Shown here one piece after another: positions 35,496-42,744 of a stretch of DNA of 64,000 nt. The stretch's first letter is position 1; each line of letters begins with the position of its first letter. Position numbers and translations under genes: made by a program. The notes under the pieces were generated by a model. The model ran no database searches. It was given only the letters and a program-made list of their open reading frames with translations, and was not told the origin of the DNA. This DNA is from Haloferula rosea (GTDB lineage Bacteria > Verrucomicrobiota > Verrucomicrobiia > Verrucomicrobiales > Akkermansiaceae), in contig NZ_JAENII010000005.1 of NCBI RefSeq assembly GCF_016595525.1, positions 124,001-188,000 of the forward strand, in the 5' to 3' direction.

Positions 35496-35828
35496 TCAGA
35501 CGCTTCTCAGGAGTTTCTCGACCTTCCGAACGGTAGTATCGTTCAGTTTGCCGTTCACTCGACGAGAACGTGCAATGATCTCCTTGATGTCCTCAAGAGC
35601 CTGCTCGGCAGCTTCAAGAGCCTTCCGTCCTCCGCCGTATTGTTTGTCAGAAAAATACTTGGTGAAGGTGGCTCCTCCTCGGCTGATGCACAGGCGCCAG
35701 CCTTGGAAAGCAGTGCTTTCGTAGGTGAATCTTGTCAGATTCCGTTTGGATTTCATCGAACGCGTTGGTTTGGTTTTCCGGGGTGTCTTTCGTTTGCTAG
35801 TCGTTGTCTTCACATTGTAGGGTGGCAC
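35496..35828 (-). CDS. Small basic protein with AP2-like DNA-binding domain
   Basis: This is a 110-residue protein. Residues 1-30 are a lysine/arginine/threonine-rich tail (KTTTSKRKTPRKTKPTRS) resembling histone H1-like tails. Residues 38-80 match the bacterial AP2/ERF-like fold pattern: GWRLCISRGGATFTKYFSD then YGGGRKALEAAEQALEDI, the three-strand-plus-helix arrangement. The tail end is a basic helix. A DNA-binding, possibly nucleoid or regulatory role follows from this, but no target is visible. The start codon is GTG at 35828; an internal ATG at 35756 would remove most of the tail. It has its own strong terminator. The AP2 assignment is by eye. Confidence 0.6.
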   Translation of the reverse strand: MPPYNVKTTTSKRKTPRKTKPTRSMKSKRNLTRFTYESTAFQGWRLCISRGGATFTKYFSDKQYGGGRKALEAAEQALEDIKEIIARSRRVNGKLNDTTVRKVEKLLRSV

Positions 35829-36183
35829 CTGTTGGGATGGTTGGCGAAGGATTTTTCATTGGGATTTGTTAGGGTTTTTACGCATCGCTTGTTGGGGCGC
35901 CGTGGAATCCCGGGCCGAGGGGAGCGCCAATCCTTTTGAACTCAATCGATCGACCTACCCGACCCGGTGCGCGGGGGATGGTGGGGAGGTGAAGGACAAG
36001 GGATCGCGGGCGATCGGAAAAATCGGGGGTTTTTGGCGAAATTTGCTTTGCCAACGGGCCTCGAACCCCTTTTAGTCCCCGCCCGCGCGAGCCTGCCGAA
36101 CCGCCGTAGGTCCTCCGGGCACTCTGCTTCATTGCAGGACTGTCATGCTCGTCGGAGGGAAACCCGGCAAATCGAATCCAACC
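35829..36183. other. 355-bp spacer between the AP2-like gene and rpoA
   Basis: This divergent spacer must hold promoters for the small basic protein gene and for rpoA. A T/A-rich patch at about 36020-36055 (GGGGGTTTTTGGCGAAATTTGC) is the likeliest rpoA promoter area, giving a leader of over 100 bases. I see no coding sequence, and no recognisable S4-binding leader could be folded by eye. Confidence 0.45.
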
Positions 36184-37272
36184 ATGTCTGAATCCACGAC
36201 CAAACTGTCTCGTTTCGAGATCCCGAATCGTCTCGTCCGCAACGAGGAAACCGCTACCGACGTTTTTGCTGAATTCACCGCCGAGCCATTCGAGCGGGGA
36301 TACGGCCACACCCTCGGTAACTCCCTTCGCCGCGTCCTTCTCGGATCGCTGGAAGGTGCCGCCATCACGTCTGTGCGTATCGCCGGCGTTCAGCACGAAT
36401 TTTCGAGCCTCCCTGGTGTGGTTGAAGATGTCACTGACATCATTCTCAACCTCAAGAAGGTGAAGTTCAAACACCACGACAAGGAGTCCCGCATCCTCAC
36501 CATCAAGGTGGAGAAGGAAGGCGTGGTCACCGCGGGTGACATCAACGACGACAACATCTACGAAGTCGTCAACAAGGATCAGGTCATCTGCCACCTCGAC
36601 AAGAAGGTGAAGTTCGACTGCGAGTTCGAAATCCGCGTCGGACGTGGGTTCTCCACCGGTGACGAGAACAAGCGTAAGGATCAGCCGATTGGCGTGATCG
36701 CGATCGACTCGATCTTCTCGCCCGTGACCCGTGTGAAGTATGCCGTGGACGCGACTCGTGTGGGTCAGATGACCGACTACGACAAGCTGGTCCTCGACAT
36801 CTGGACCGACGGTCGCATCACTCCCCAGGACGCACTCCTTCAGGCGTCGGCCATCCTTCGTCACCACCTCGACGTGTTCGTCAACTACGACGAGAACGCC
36901 GTGGACTTCGAGGAAGCACCTGCGGAAGCAAGCGAAGAAAACGCTGCGCTGAAGAAACTTCTCAACATGTCGGTGAACGAGATCGAGCTTTCGGTCCGTG
37001 CCGCCAACTGCCTCAACAACGCCAACATCACATCCGTGGGTCAACTGGCGATGAAGACCGAGGCGGAAATGCTCAAGTACCGCAACTTCGGTAAGAAGTC
37101 GCTGAACGAGATCAAGGACAAGCTCTCCGAGCTTGGTCTGGGCCTCGGCATGTCGCTTGACCCATCACTTCTGACCGGCCCTGTTGCCGGTGGTGCGGCT
37201 CCACGCCTGGGCGTGGAAGATGAGGCCCCGGTGGGCCTTGCCGATCTGATCGCACAAAACCTCGACGACTAA
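36184..37272 (+). CDS. rpoA: DNA-directed RNA polymerase alpha subunit
   Basis: The 362-residue protein is full length. The N-terminal assembly domain has [23 protein letters not shown] and [19 protein letters not shown]. The C-terminal domain has [20 protein letters not shown] and [17 protein letters not shown], which contacts UP elements and activators. I prefer the ATG at 36184 ([12 protein letters not shown]) to a start 13 codons earlier. It is followed after 19 bp by rplQ. The usual upstream genes rpsM, rpsK and rpsD are absent; the neighbour is an unrelated small gene on the other strand. Confidence 0.97.
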   Translation: MSESTTKLSRFEIPNRLVRNEETATDVFAEFTAEPFERGYGHTLGNSLRRVLLGSLEGAAITSVRIAGVQHEFSSLPGVVEDVTDIILNLKKVKFKHHDKESRILTIKVEKEGVVTAGDINDDNIYEVVNKDQVICHLDKKVKFDCEFEIRVGRGFSTGDENKRKDQPIGVIAIDSIFSPVTRVKYAVDATRVGQMTDYDKLVLDIWTDGRITPQDALLQASAILRHHLDVFVNYDENAVDFEEAPAEASEENAALKKLLNMSVNEIELSVRAANCLNNANITSVGQLAMKTEAEMLKYRNFGKKSLNEIKDKLSELGLGLGMSLDPSLLTGPVAGGAAPRLGVEDEAPVGLADLIAQNLDD

Positions 37273-37291
37273 TCCTAAAGGGAGAATCCCA

Positions 37292-37744
37292 ATGAGACAC
37301 CGTAACAAAACTGCCAAGCTCAAGCGCACTGCCGAGCACCGCCGCTCGCTGCTTGCCAACCTTGCTTGCAGCCTGATCGAACACGGACGTATCCGTACGA
37401 CCCTTGGCAAGGCCAAGGCTCTGCGTCCTGTGGCTGAAAAACTCGTGACCCTGGGCAAGCGTGGTGATCTTCACGCACGCCGTCAGGCCGTCGCATTCCT
37501 TCGCCACAAGGATGTCGCCAAGAAGCTTTTCGAGGAAGTTGCTCCTGCTGCAGCGGACCGTCCGGGTGGCTACTGCCGCATCACCAAGCTTGGTGCACGG
37601 ATGACCGACGCGGCTCCGATGGCATTCATCGAGTGGGTTGATCTTCCTGCTGGCGACGAGGACATCGAAGCTGTCGACGCGGAAGCGGAGGAGACTCCAG
37701 CTGCCGAAGAGACTGCTGAGAAGGCTGAGGCCAAGGCCGAGTAA
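37292..37744 (+). CDS. rplQ: 50S ribosomal protein bL17 with acidic C-terminal extension
   Basis: This is a 150-residue protein. The first 118 residues match bL17: [40 protein letters not shown] and [19 protein letters not shown]. The last 30 residues are an Ala/Glu-rich tail ([20 protein letters not shown]), longer than the standard 120-130 residues. It is preceded by AAAGGGAGAA at about 12 bases, a good ribosome-binding site. It is cotranscribed with rpoA and ended by a clear terminator. Confidence 0.96.
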   Translation: MRHRNKTAKLKRTAEHRRSLLANLACSLIEHGRIRTTLGKAKALRPVAEKLVTLGKRGDLHARRQAVAFLRHKDVAKKLFEEVAPAAADRPGGYCRITKLGARMTDAAPMAFIEWVDLPAGDEDIEAVDAEAEETPAAEETAEKAEAKAE

Positions 37745-37768
37745 TCGGACTGCCGATTCACGATTTAC

Positions 37769-37803
37769 AAGCACCCGTGGGGAAACCCGCGGGTGCTTTT
37801 TTT
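37769..37803 (+). terminator. Intrinsic terminator of rpoA-rplQ
   Basis: AAGCACCCG pairs with CGGGTGCTT around a GC-rich loop that can pair further (GGG/CCC), followed by seven T residues. It lies 25 bp after the rplQ stop. Confidence 0.9.
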
Positions 37804-37879
37804 CGTGAGGAGTCCGTGACCCGGGTGCCGACGGAGGTGTCCCGCCCAGACGGGTCTGTGGGGCGGAGTCCTCAGCTCC

Positions 37880-38305
37880 TCAATGGCCGGCGCAGTGGTC
37901 GCAGCGGACCCATCCGGAATCGCCGCTGGTGAAGAACTCCTTCTTCCAGATCGGCACGCGTGATTTCACCTCATCGATGATGTAGCGGCAGGCATCGAAA
38001 GCGGCATCGCGGTGGGCGGAGGAGACACAGACCACCACGGCGAGGCCGCCTATTTCGATGGGGCCCGTCCGATGGCTGCACACGGCGTGCAGCAGTTCGA
38101 ACTTCTCGGTCGCTTCGGCAAGGATCCGGTGGCCCTCCTTCTCCGCCAGCAGTTGGTAGGCTTCGTATTCGAGGTGTTGGACTTCATGGCCTTCGTGATG
38201 GTTCCTGACCCATCCTTCGAAGCTGCAGAACCCGCCGGCAGCGGGGTCGAGCACCTGATCTCGCAGGGCGCTTGGATCGAGGGGGTCTGGTGTGATCGTG
38301 AACAT
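37880..38305 (-). CDS. moaE: Molybdopterin synthase catalytic subunit
   Basis: MoaE inserts two sulfurs, carried by MoaD thiocarboxylate, into precursor Z (cPMP). The 141-residue protein has GGFCSFEGWVRNHHEGHEV near residue 24, LEYEAYQLLAEKEGHRI, SSAHRDAAFDACRYIIDEVK and the catalytic-lysine region VPIWKKEFF. The length is normal. It is the last gene of the minus-strand cofactor operon moeA, moaC, mobA-moaD, moaE, and lies 27 bp after the fused MobA-MoaD gene, whose C-terminal domain would be its partner. Confidence 0.93.
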   Translation of the reverse strand: MFTITPDPLDPSALRDQVLDPAAGGFCSFEGWVRNHHEGHEVQHLEYEAYQLLAEKEGHRILAEATEKFELLHAVCSHRTGPIEIGGLAVVVCVSSAHRDAAFDACRYIIDEVKSRVPIWKKEFFTSGDSGWVRCDHCAGH

Positions 38306-38332
38306 GCGTCGGGAATGAACGGAGGGCGTTGA

Positions 38333-39151
38333 TCAACCGCCTGCGACCGGCGGGATGAAGACGATTTCGTCGCCGTCCTGGATCGGGGTCGACCAGTCGC
38401 AGAAGTCGCCGTTGCGGGCGCATCTGAGGGCATCGAGATCAAGGGGCAGGCGATGTTTGAAGCGCAGCTCTTCGTAAAGGCCGGCGCAGCTGTGGGCCCA
38501 GGATTCAACCTCTTCCTCGTCGGTCCCTCGGGACTCCCGGAGTTTGGCAAAGTAGAGGGTGCGCACGGTTTTGCGGGCGCTGCCGTGGGTCAGCTTGGCG
38601 AATGCTTCGTCGAGGTCGGCGGGCGTATTGGCATTGTCGAGGGCCACCGGGTTGCCGAGCTCCAGCAGGGTTGGACTCAGCGACTCGAGAAAGTGGCGGG
38701 CACAAAAGTCCCCTGCGTCGAGCTTCGTCTGGGCCAAGGGGAGGCTGGAAGCCTCGTAGATGGCACAGAGGGGTTCCGGGCGTCCATCGATGCGATTCGG
38801 ATAGGCGGTCGCCATGGCCGCGGGGTCACGGCCATCGAGCAGAGCAGCCAGAGTGGGGCGGTCGATCAGGAAATGGTCGCAGCCGAGAAGCAAGACGGGT
38901 TCGTCGGGGTGGCGCGCACAGAAGCTGGCGAGGGCGCCAAGCGGGCCGTCCCCGGGGTTGAGGTCGGGGAGGGTATGGGTGCCGTCGGGTGCGGTGTCAG
39001 GGTCGTTGGTGGAAAGGATGACATCCGGGACGACCGATCGAGCGAGGGCGAGGATGTGGTCGAGCTGACGGGTGCCGTCGGGGCGCTCGATGAGTGCCTT
39101 GTTCCGCCCCATGCGTTTGCTTTTACCGCCGGCGAGGATGAGAGACTTCAT
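38333..39151 (-). CDS. mobA: MobA-MoaD fusion: molybdenum cofactor guanylyltransferase with sulfur-carrier domain
   Basis: This 272-residue protein joins two cofactor proteins. Residues 1-190 are MobA, which adds GMP to molybdopterin: ILAGGKSKRMGRNKALIE at the N-terminus, GDGPLGALASF and LLLGCDHFLI. Residues 192-272 are MoaD-like: TVRTLYFAKLRESRGTDEEE and the ubiquitin-fold end DGDEIVFIPPVAGG, with the terminal Gly-Gly needed for thiocarboxylation exposed at the natural C-terminus. The ATG at 39151 is chosen because it starts the MobA glycine-rich loop; the open frame upstream translates the 50-bp tandem repeats and is not MobA-like. No other moaD gene is in the window. Confidence 0.88.
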   Translation of the reverse strand: MKSLILAGGKSKRMGRNKALIERPDGTRQLDHILALARSVVPDVILSTNDPDTAPDGTHTLPDLNPGDGPLGALASFCARHPDEPVLLLGCDHFLIDRPTLAALLDGRDPAAMATAYPNRIDGRPEPLCAIYEASSLPLAQTKLDAGDFCARHFLESLSPTLLELGNPVALDNANTPADLDEAFAKLTHGSARKTVRTLYFAKLRESRGTDEEEVESWAHSCAGLYEELRFKHRLPLDLDALRCARNGDFCDWSTPIQDGDEIVFIPPVAGG

Positions 39152-39167
39152 GGTGGGTCGCTGGAGT

Positions 39168-39317
39168 TTGAGGGGCGAGCTGAAGCTCGCGGTCCGGATG
39201 AAGGATTGGGCTGGGGGTTGAGGGGCGAGCTGAAGCTCGCGGTCCGGATGAAGGGTTGGGCTGGGGGTTGAGGGGCGAGCTGAAGCTCGCGGTCCGGATG
39301 AAGGGTTGGGCTGGGGG
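39168..39317. repeat. Three tandem 50-bp repeats, each with a small palindrome
   Basis: Three units of exactly 50 bp, at 39168-39217, 39218-39267 and 39268-39317, are almost identical; the first has one A for G change and the last ends CTA. Each contains the hairpin GCGAGCT-GA-AGCTCGC followed by GGTCCGGATGAAGG and TTGGGCTGGGGG. They fill nearly the whole spacer between moaC and the mobA-moaD gene. Confidence 0.9.
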
Positions 39318-39806
39318 CTATGGCTCGGGGTCCGCTTGATAGTCGGATTTGCCGCCGGCTTTCTCAAGCAGCCGCAGATCGGTGATGGTGATGCCCTTGT
39401 CCAGCGCCTTGCACATGTCGTACAGCGTCAGGGCGGCGATGTTCACGCCGGTCAGGGCTTCCATCTCGACGCCCGTCTTTCCAGTGGTTTTCGCGGTGCA
39501 TTGGATGGTCGCGGTCCGCCCTTCGAACTCGATGTTGATCTTGATGCTGTCCAGCGGCAGTGGGTGGCACAGCGGGATCAGGTTGCTGGTCTGCTTCGCG
39601 CCCATGACTCCTGCGAGGATGGCCGTTTGGAAGACGGGTCCTTTCTTCGAGACCAGGTCCTTGCCGTCGAACTGGGCGGCAACCGCCTCGTTGACATGGA
39701 CTTTCGCTTCGGCGGTGGCGGTACGTGCCGTGACTTTCTTGGCCGACACATCGACCATGGACGCACGGTTGGCGTCGTCGATGTGGGACAGGGAATCCGG
39801 GTTCAT
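39318..39806 (-). CDS. moaC: Cyclic pyranopterin monophosphate synthase
   Basis: MoaC acts with MoaA to convert GTP to cyclic pyranopterin monophosphate, the first step of molybdenum cofactor synthesis. The 162-residue protein has MVDVSAKKVTARTATAEAKV, GVMGAKQTSNLIPLCHPL and TGVEMEALTGVNIAALTLYDMCKA with the catalytic lysine region. It is preceded by moeA with essentially no gap, so the two are coupled. A 150-bp tandem repeat separates it from the mobA-moaD gene. Confidence 0.96.
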   Translation of the reverse strand: MNPDSLSHIDDANRASMVDVSAKKVTARTATAEAKVHVNEAVAAQFDGKDLVSKKGPVFQTAILAGVMGAKQTSNLIPLCHPLPLDSIKINIEFEGRTATIQCTAKTTGKTGVEMEALTGVNIAALTLYDMCKALDKGITITDLRLLEKAGGKSDYQADPEP

Positions 39807-39807
39807 G

Positions 39808-40980
39808 TTAGAGTGCGTAAGGATAGTAGGTGAGAGCCGCGCTTCTGGAAAAACTGCTGACGGGCGGGACTTCCAATACGCCGGTCGAAGGCGAGATCGA
39901 GATGTAGTCGCCCGAGTTCTGCGGCGGGTGAAGAGTGGTCTTCTTCCCCGTGGCGACGGCGACCGGTGCCAGCCAGGTCAGGTGTTCGAGTGGCTCAAGT
40001 GAATCCGGGGCCCGCAGGAGGCGGGTGGGGGGTGCCAGTCCCTGGAGTTGATGAAGTGCGGGACGGACGAAGCGCGCGAAGGTGGCGAGTGCCGAAACGG
40101 GATTGCCGGGAAGGGCGAAGACATCCGGTGGGCCGGGCCAGAAGGCCAGCGGTTTGCCGGGGCGTAGCGCGATTCCGTGGAAGGCGGGCTTTCCGAGACG
40201 GGCATCCAGCAGGCGGCGGACGAAGTCTTTTTTCCCCTTCGAGATGCCGCCGGAGATGATGAGCAGATCGACGGATTCCATGGCCTGCTCGAGGAGGGTG
40301 GTCAGGGCGTCTTCGTCATCGGGCCCATGCTGGTGGAAATTGAGGGGCAAGCCGAGCATGCTGATGAGAGCTGCAAGTGTCGGTCCATTCGACCTGCGGA
40401 TCTGCCACGGTTTCGGGGTGGCGGCCGGGTGGATGGCCTCATCTCCGGTCGTCAGGATGCCGACGCGGGGAAGCCGTGGGACAGTCAGGCTGTTCTGGCC
40501 AACCGAGGCCGCAATCGCGACTTCCGGCGCACCCAGGGTGGTTCCGGCGGGGATGAGGATGTCACCCTCCTTGGCATCGGAACCAGCCTTATGAATGAAC
40601 TGGCCGGGTTTGAAGCGCGAGGTGATGCGGGAATGGTCGTCGGCGAGGGATTCGTAGGGGACGACGGTGTCGCAGTCCTCCGGAACCATGGCTCCGGTCA
40701 TGATTTCCCATGCTTGTCCGGCCTCCAGGGCATCCGGTGGCGGATCTCCCGCCGCATGAAGCCCGGCAATCTCGATCTTGTCCGGATTGATCGAAGAGGA
40801 TGAAAACGCGATCCCGTCCATCATCGATCGGTCGTAGGGTGGGAGGCTCCGGTCGGCGAGGACGGGGGAGAGCAGGCGTCTTCCGATGGCGCGCGAGAGG
40901 GTTGCCCGTTCCGCAGGCAGGGTAGTCATGGATTCCCGAATGCAGGCATCCGCTTCGGCAACAGAGAGGAGATCGGCCAC
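39808..40980 (-). CDS. moeA: Molybdopterin molybdenumtransferase
   Basis: MoeA inserts molybdate into adenylylated molybdopterin. The 390-residue protein shows the N-terminal segment RSLPPYDRSMMDGIAF, the EIMTGAMVPEDCDTVVPYE domain, and the catalytic domain with LLIISGGISKGKKDFV and FALPGNPVSALATFARFV. It is the first gene of the minus-strand cofactor operon. The start is GTG at 40980, with no clear ribosome-binding site, so a start at residue 18 is possible. A dyad resembling the nitrate-gene operator lies 66 bp upstream. Confidence 0.95.
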   Translation of the reverse strand: MADLLSVAEADACIRESMTTLPAERATLSRAIGRRLLSPVLADRSLPPYDRSMMDGIAFSSSSINPDKIEIAGLHAAGDPPPDALEAGQAWEIMTGAMVPEDCDTVVPYESLADDHSRITSRFKPGQFIHKAGSDAKEGDILIPAGTTLGAPEVAIAASVGQNSLTVPRLPRVGILTTGDEAIHPAATPKPWQIRRSNGPTLAALISMLGLPLNFHQHGPDDEDALTTLLEQAMESVDLLIISGGISKGKKDFVRRLLDARLGKPAFHGIALRPGKPLAFWPGPPDVFALPGNPVSALATFARFVRPALHQLQGLAPPTRLLRAPDSLEPLEHLTWLAPVAVATGKKTTLHPPQNSGDYISISPSTGVLEVPPVSSFSRSAALTYYPYAL

Positions 40981-41045
40981 GGAGCGAGGATGGAGTCTCG
41001 GCGGGCTTTCGCCAAGCTTCCTCGTTCGTGGTGTGGATGGAAAAC

Positions 41046-41060
41046 ATGACGGGAATTCAT
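41046..41060. promoter_or_regulatory. One-mismatch copy of the nitrate-gene operator between moeA and moaA
   Basis: ATGACGGGAATTCAT matches ATGAA-N5-TTCAT at nine of ten fixed positions. It lies 66 bp upstream of moeA and 25 bp before the preferred moaA start. The distance to moeA equals that of the exact copies to their minus-strand genes. Confidence 0.45.
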
Positions 41061-41084
41061 TTCCCCGCTGACGGGTTCTCAGGC

Positions 41085-42098
41085 ATGTTCATGGCCGTGA
41101 AGCGTCCCAACGATCGACTCGGCCGAAGCCTGAGGGATCTGCGCATCTCGGTGACGGATCGATGCAATTTCCGTTGTCGCTATTGCATGCCGATCGAGGA
41201 GTTCGGGCCGGACCATGAGTTCGTGCCCAGGGATGAGTTGCTCAGTTTCGAGGAGATTGTGCGTCTGGTCACGCTGAGTGTGCCATTGGGTGTGGGGAAG
41301 ATCCGCCTGACCGGTGGTGAACCGCTGATGCGGCGGGGAATCGAAGACCTGGTGGCGATGCTCGCGGCGGTCGACGGGGTCGAGGATCTGGCGATGACGA
41401 CCAATGGCGTGCTGCTCGCCCACCGCGCCGAAGAACTCGCTTTGGCCGGATTGAGCCGGGTGACCGTTAGTCTTGATGCCCTTGATCCCGAGCGGTTCGC
41501 CCGGATGAATGGGGTGGGAGCTAAGGTGGAGCGGGTGTTGGCTGGTGTGGAGAGTGCCCGGGCTTTCGGGCTTCCGGTGAAGGTGAATGCGGTCGTTCAG
41601 CGGGGTGTCAACGAGGAGGAGATCCTGCCGTTGGCACGATGGGCGAAGGAACAGCAGGTCGATCTACGATACATCGAGTACATGGACGTTGGAGAAACCA
41701 ACGGCTGGGAGATGTCGCAGGTCGTCGGAGGGAGGGAGATCCTCCAAAAGCTGGCTGAGGAGTTTTCGTTGGAGCCCGTGGATCCTGCCTATCGGGGGGA
41801 AGTGGCCAAGCGGTGGCGCCATGCCGATGGGTCATCCGAGATTGGCGTGATCACCTCGGTGACCCAGCCATTCTGCGGGGATTGTCATCGGGCGAGGATT
41901 TCAGCCGAGGGGAAGATGTTTACCTGTCTCTTCGCCGGTGAAGGACACGATTTGCGGGGGCTTCTTCGAGGGGAGGCGGATGATGATCTGATCGCTGGCG
42001 CGATCGCCGGGATCTGGGGCCACCGGGATGACCGATACTCTGAACTGAGGGGGAAAGTCGTCCAGCCGAAGGCGGAGATGAGCTATCTGGGAGGGTAG
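41085..42098 (+). CDS. moaA: GTP 3',8-cyclase
   Basis: MoaA is the radical-SAM enzyme that cyclises GTP for molybdenum cofactor synthesis. The 337-residue protein has the N-terminal cluster motif CNFRCRYC near residue 29, LTGGEPLMRRGIEDL, and the second cluster set CGDCHRARISAEGKMFTC in the C-terminal part. It ends with the conserved Gly-Gly. The start is unsettled: ATG codons at 41037, 41046, 41085 and 41091 are in frame. I chose 41085, which gives the usual N-terminal length and leaves the candidate operator outside the gene. It is divergent from moeA. Confidence 0.94.
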   Translation: MFMAVKRPNDRLGRSLRDLRISVTDRCNFRCRYCMPIEEFGPDHEFVPRDELLSFEEIVRLVTLSVPLGVGKIRLTGGEPLMRRGIEDLVAMLAAVDGVEDLAMTTNGVLLAHRAEELALAGLSRVTVSLDALDPERFARMNGVGAKVERVLAGVESARAFGLPVKVNAVVQRGVNEEEILPLARWAKEQQVDLRYIEYMDVGETNGWEMSQVVGGREILQKLAEEFSLEPVDPAYRGEVAKRWRHADGSSEIGVITSVTQPFCGDCHRARISAEGKMFTCLFAGEGHDLRGLLRGEADDDLIAGAIAGIWGHRDDRYSELRGKVVQPKAEMSYLGG

Positions 42099-42151
42099 GA
42101 ACTGCTGGCGGCCGAGCGCTCGGGTCCGCGCTGCACCAGCCGACGATGGGG

Positions 42152-42637
42152 TCAGGAGGTCGGCTCCACTTCGACTGGTCCGCAAGAGAGTCTGCCGGAC
42201 TCAAGGATGCGGCAGCGGAGGCCGCCATGTCCCTTCATGAGCTCTTCGGTGCCGGGTTTCCCGCATGCTTCATCCATCCAGTAGCACGGCCGGCATTCCT
42301 CGCTGCCTTCCAGAAGAATGCCGCCGATCCTGAATTGCCTGCCGATGAGTGTGTTGAGGTCGAGACCTTCGATGACGACATTGCGGCGGAATGCTTCCGC
42401 TGGCAGATCGCTCTTGCCCGCATGCTCGCGCACGGCCTCGATGATACGCACATCGATGAAGGTGATCTGGCCCTTGTAGTCGTCCTTCCAGTCGAAGAAG
42501 CGATCACCCTGGATGCCCCGGCCTGCGATCAACTCGATGCGTTCATGGCTCTCGATCGGGTGGGTTCCCGCGGGCTTGCCATGATGGCCATAGTAGTTGT
42601 GTCCGGGTGAAGTGAACAGGTGGTGAATGGTGGCCAT
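42152..42637 (-). CDS. MOSC domain protein
   Basis: A 161-residue single-domain MOSC (molybdenum cofactor sulfurase C-terminal) protein. Landmarks are IELIAGRGIQGDRFFDWKDDYKG (in parts), FRRNVVIEGLDLNTLIGRQF and the conserved cysteine region EECRPCYWMDEACG. Stand-alone MOSC proteins are thought to carry or transfer sulfur or the cofactor to molybdoenzymes. It follows the nitrate reductase gene by 107 bp on the same strand, which suggests it helps to mature that enzyme. It meets moaA tail to tail. Confidence 0.85.
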   Translation of the reverse strand: MATIHHLFTSPGHNYYGHHGKPAGTHPIESHERIELIAGRGIQGDRFFDWKDDYKGQITFIDVRIIEAVREHAGKSDLPAEAFRRNVVIEGLDLNTLIGRQFRIGGILLEGSEECRPCYWMDEACGKPGTEELMKGHGGLRCRILESGRLSCGPVEVEPTS

Positions 42638-42744
42638 CGTCGTTCTGGGTCGCTGATTCGACCGCGCGGATTTCCAGATGCGCGCCGGGTCGCTCCACGC
42701 TTTGTCGGTGAGGGCGGGCTGTCAAGGTCCCGAGCGGTTCCGTG

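Noticed and set aside
39168-39317. The 50-bp repeats as a CRISPR array
   Set aside because: The repeats are directly abutting with no unique spacers, and no cas genes are in the window.
38333-39367. A longer MobA starting at 39367
   Set aside because: The extra 72 residues translate the tandem repeats and give a low-complexity Pro/Ser/Gln sequence ahead of the MobA nucleotide loop, which normally starts the protein.
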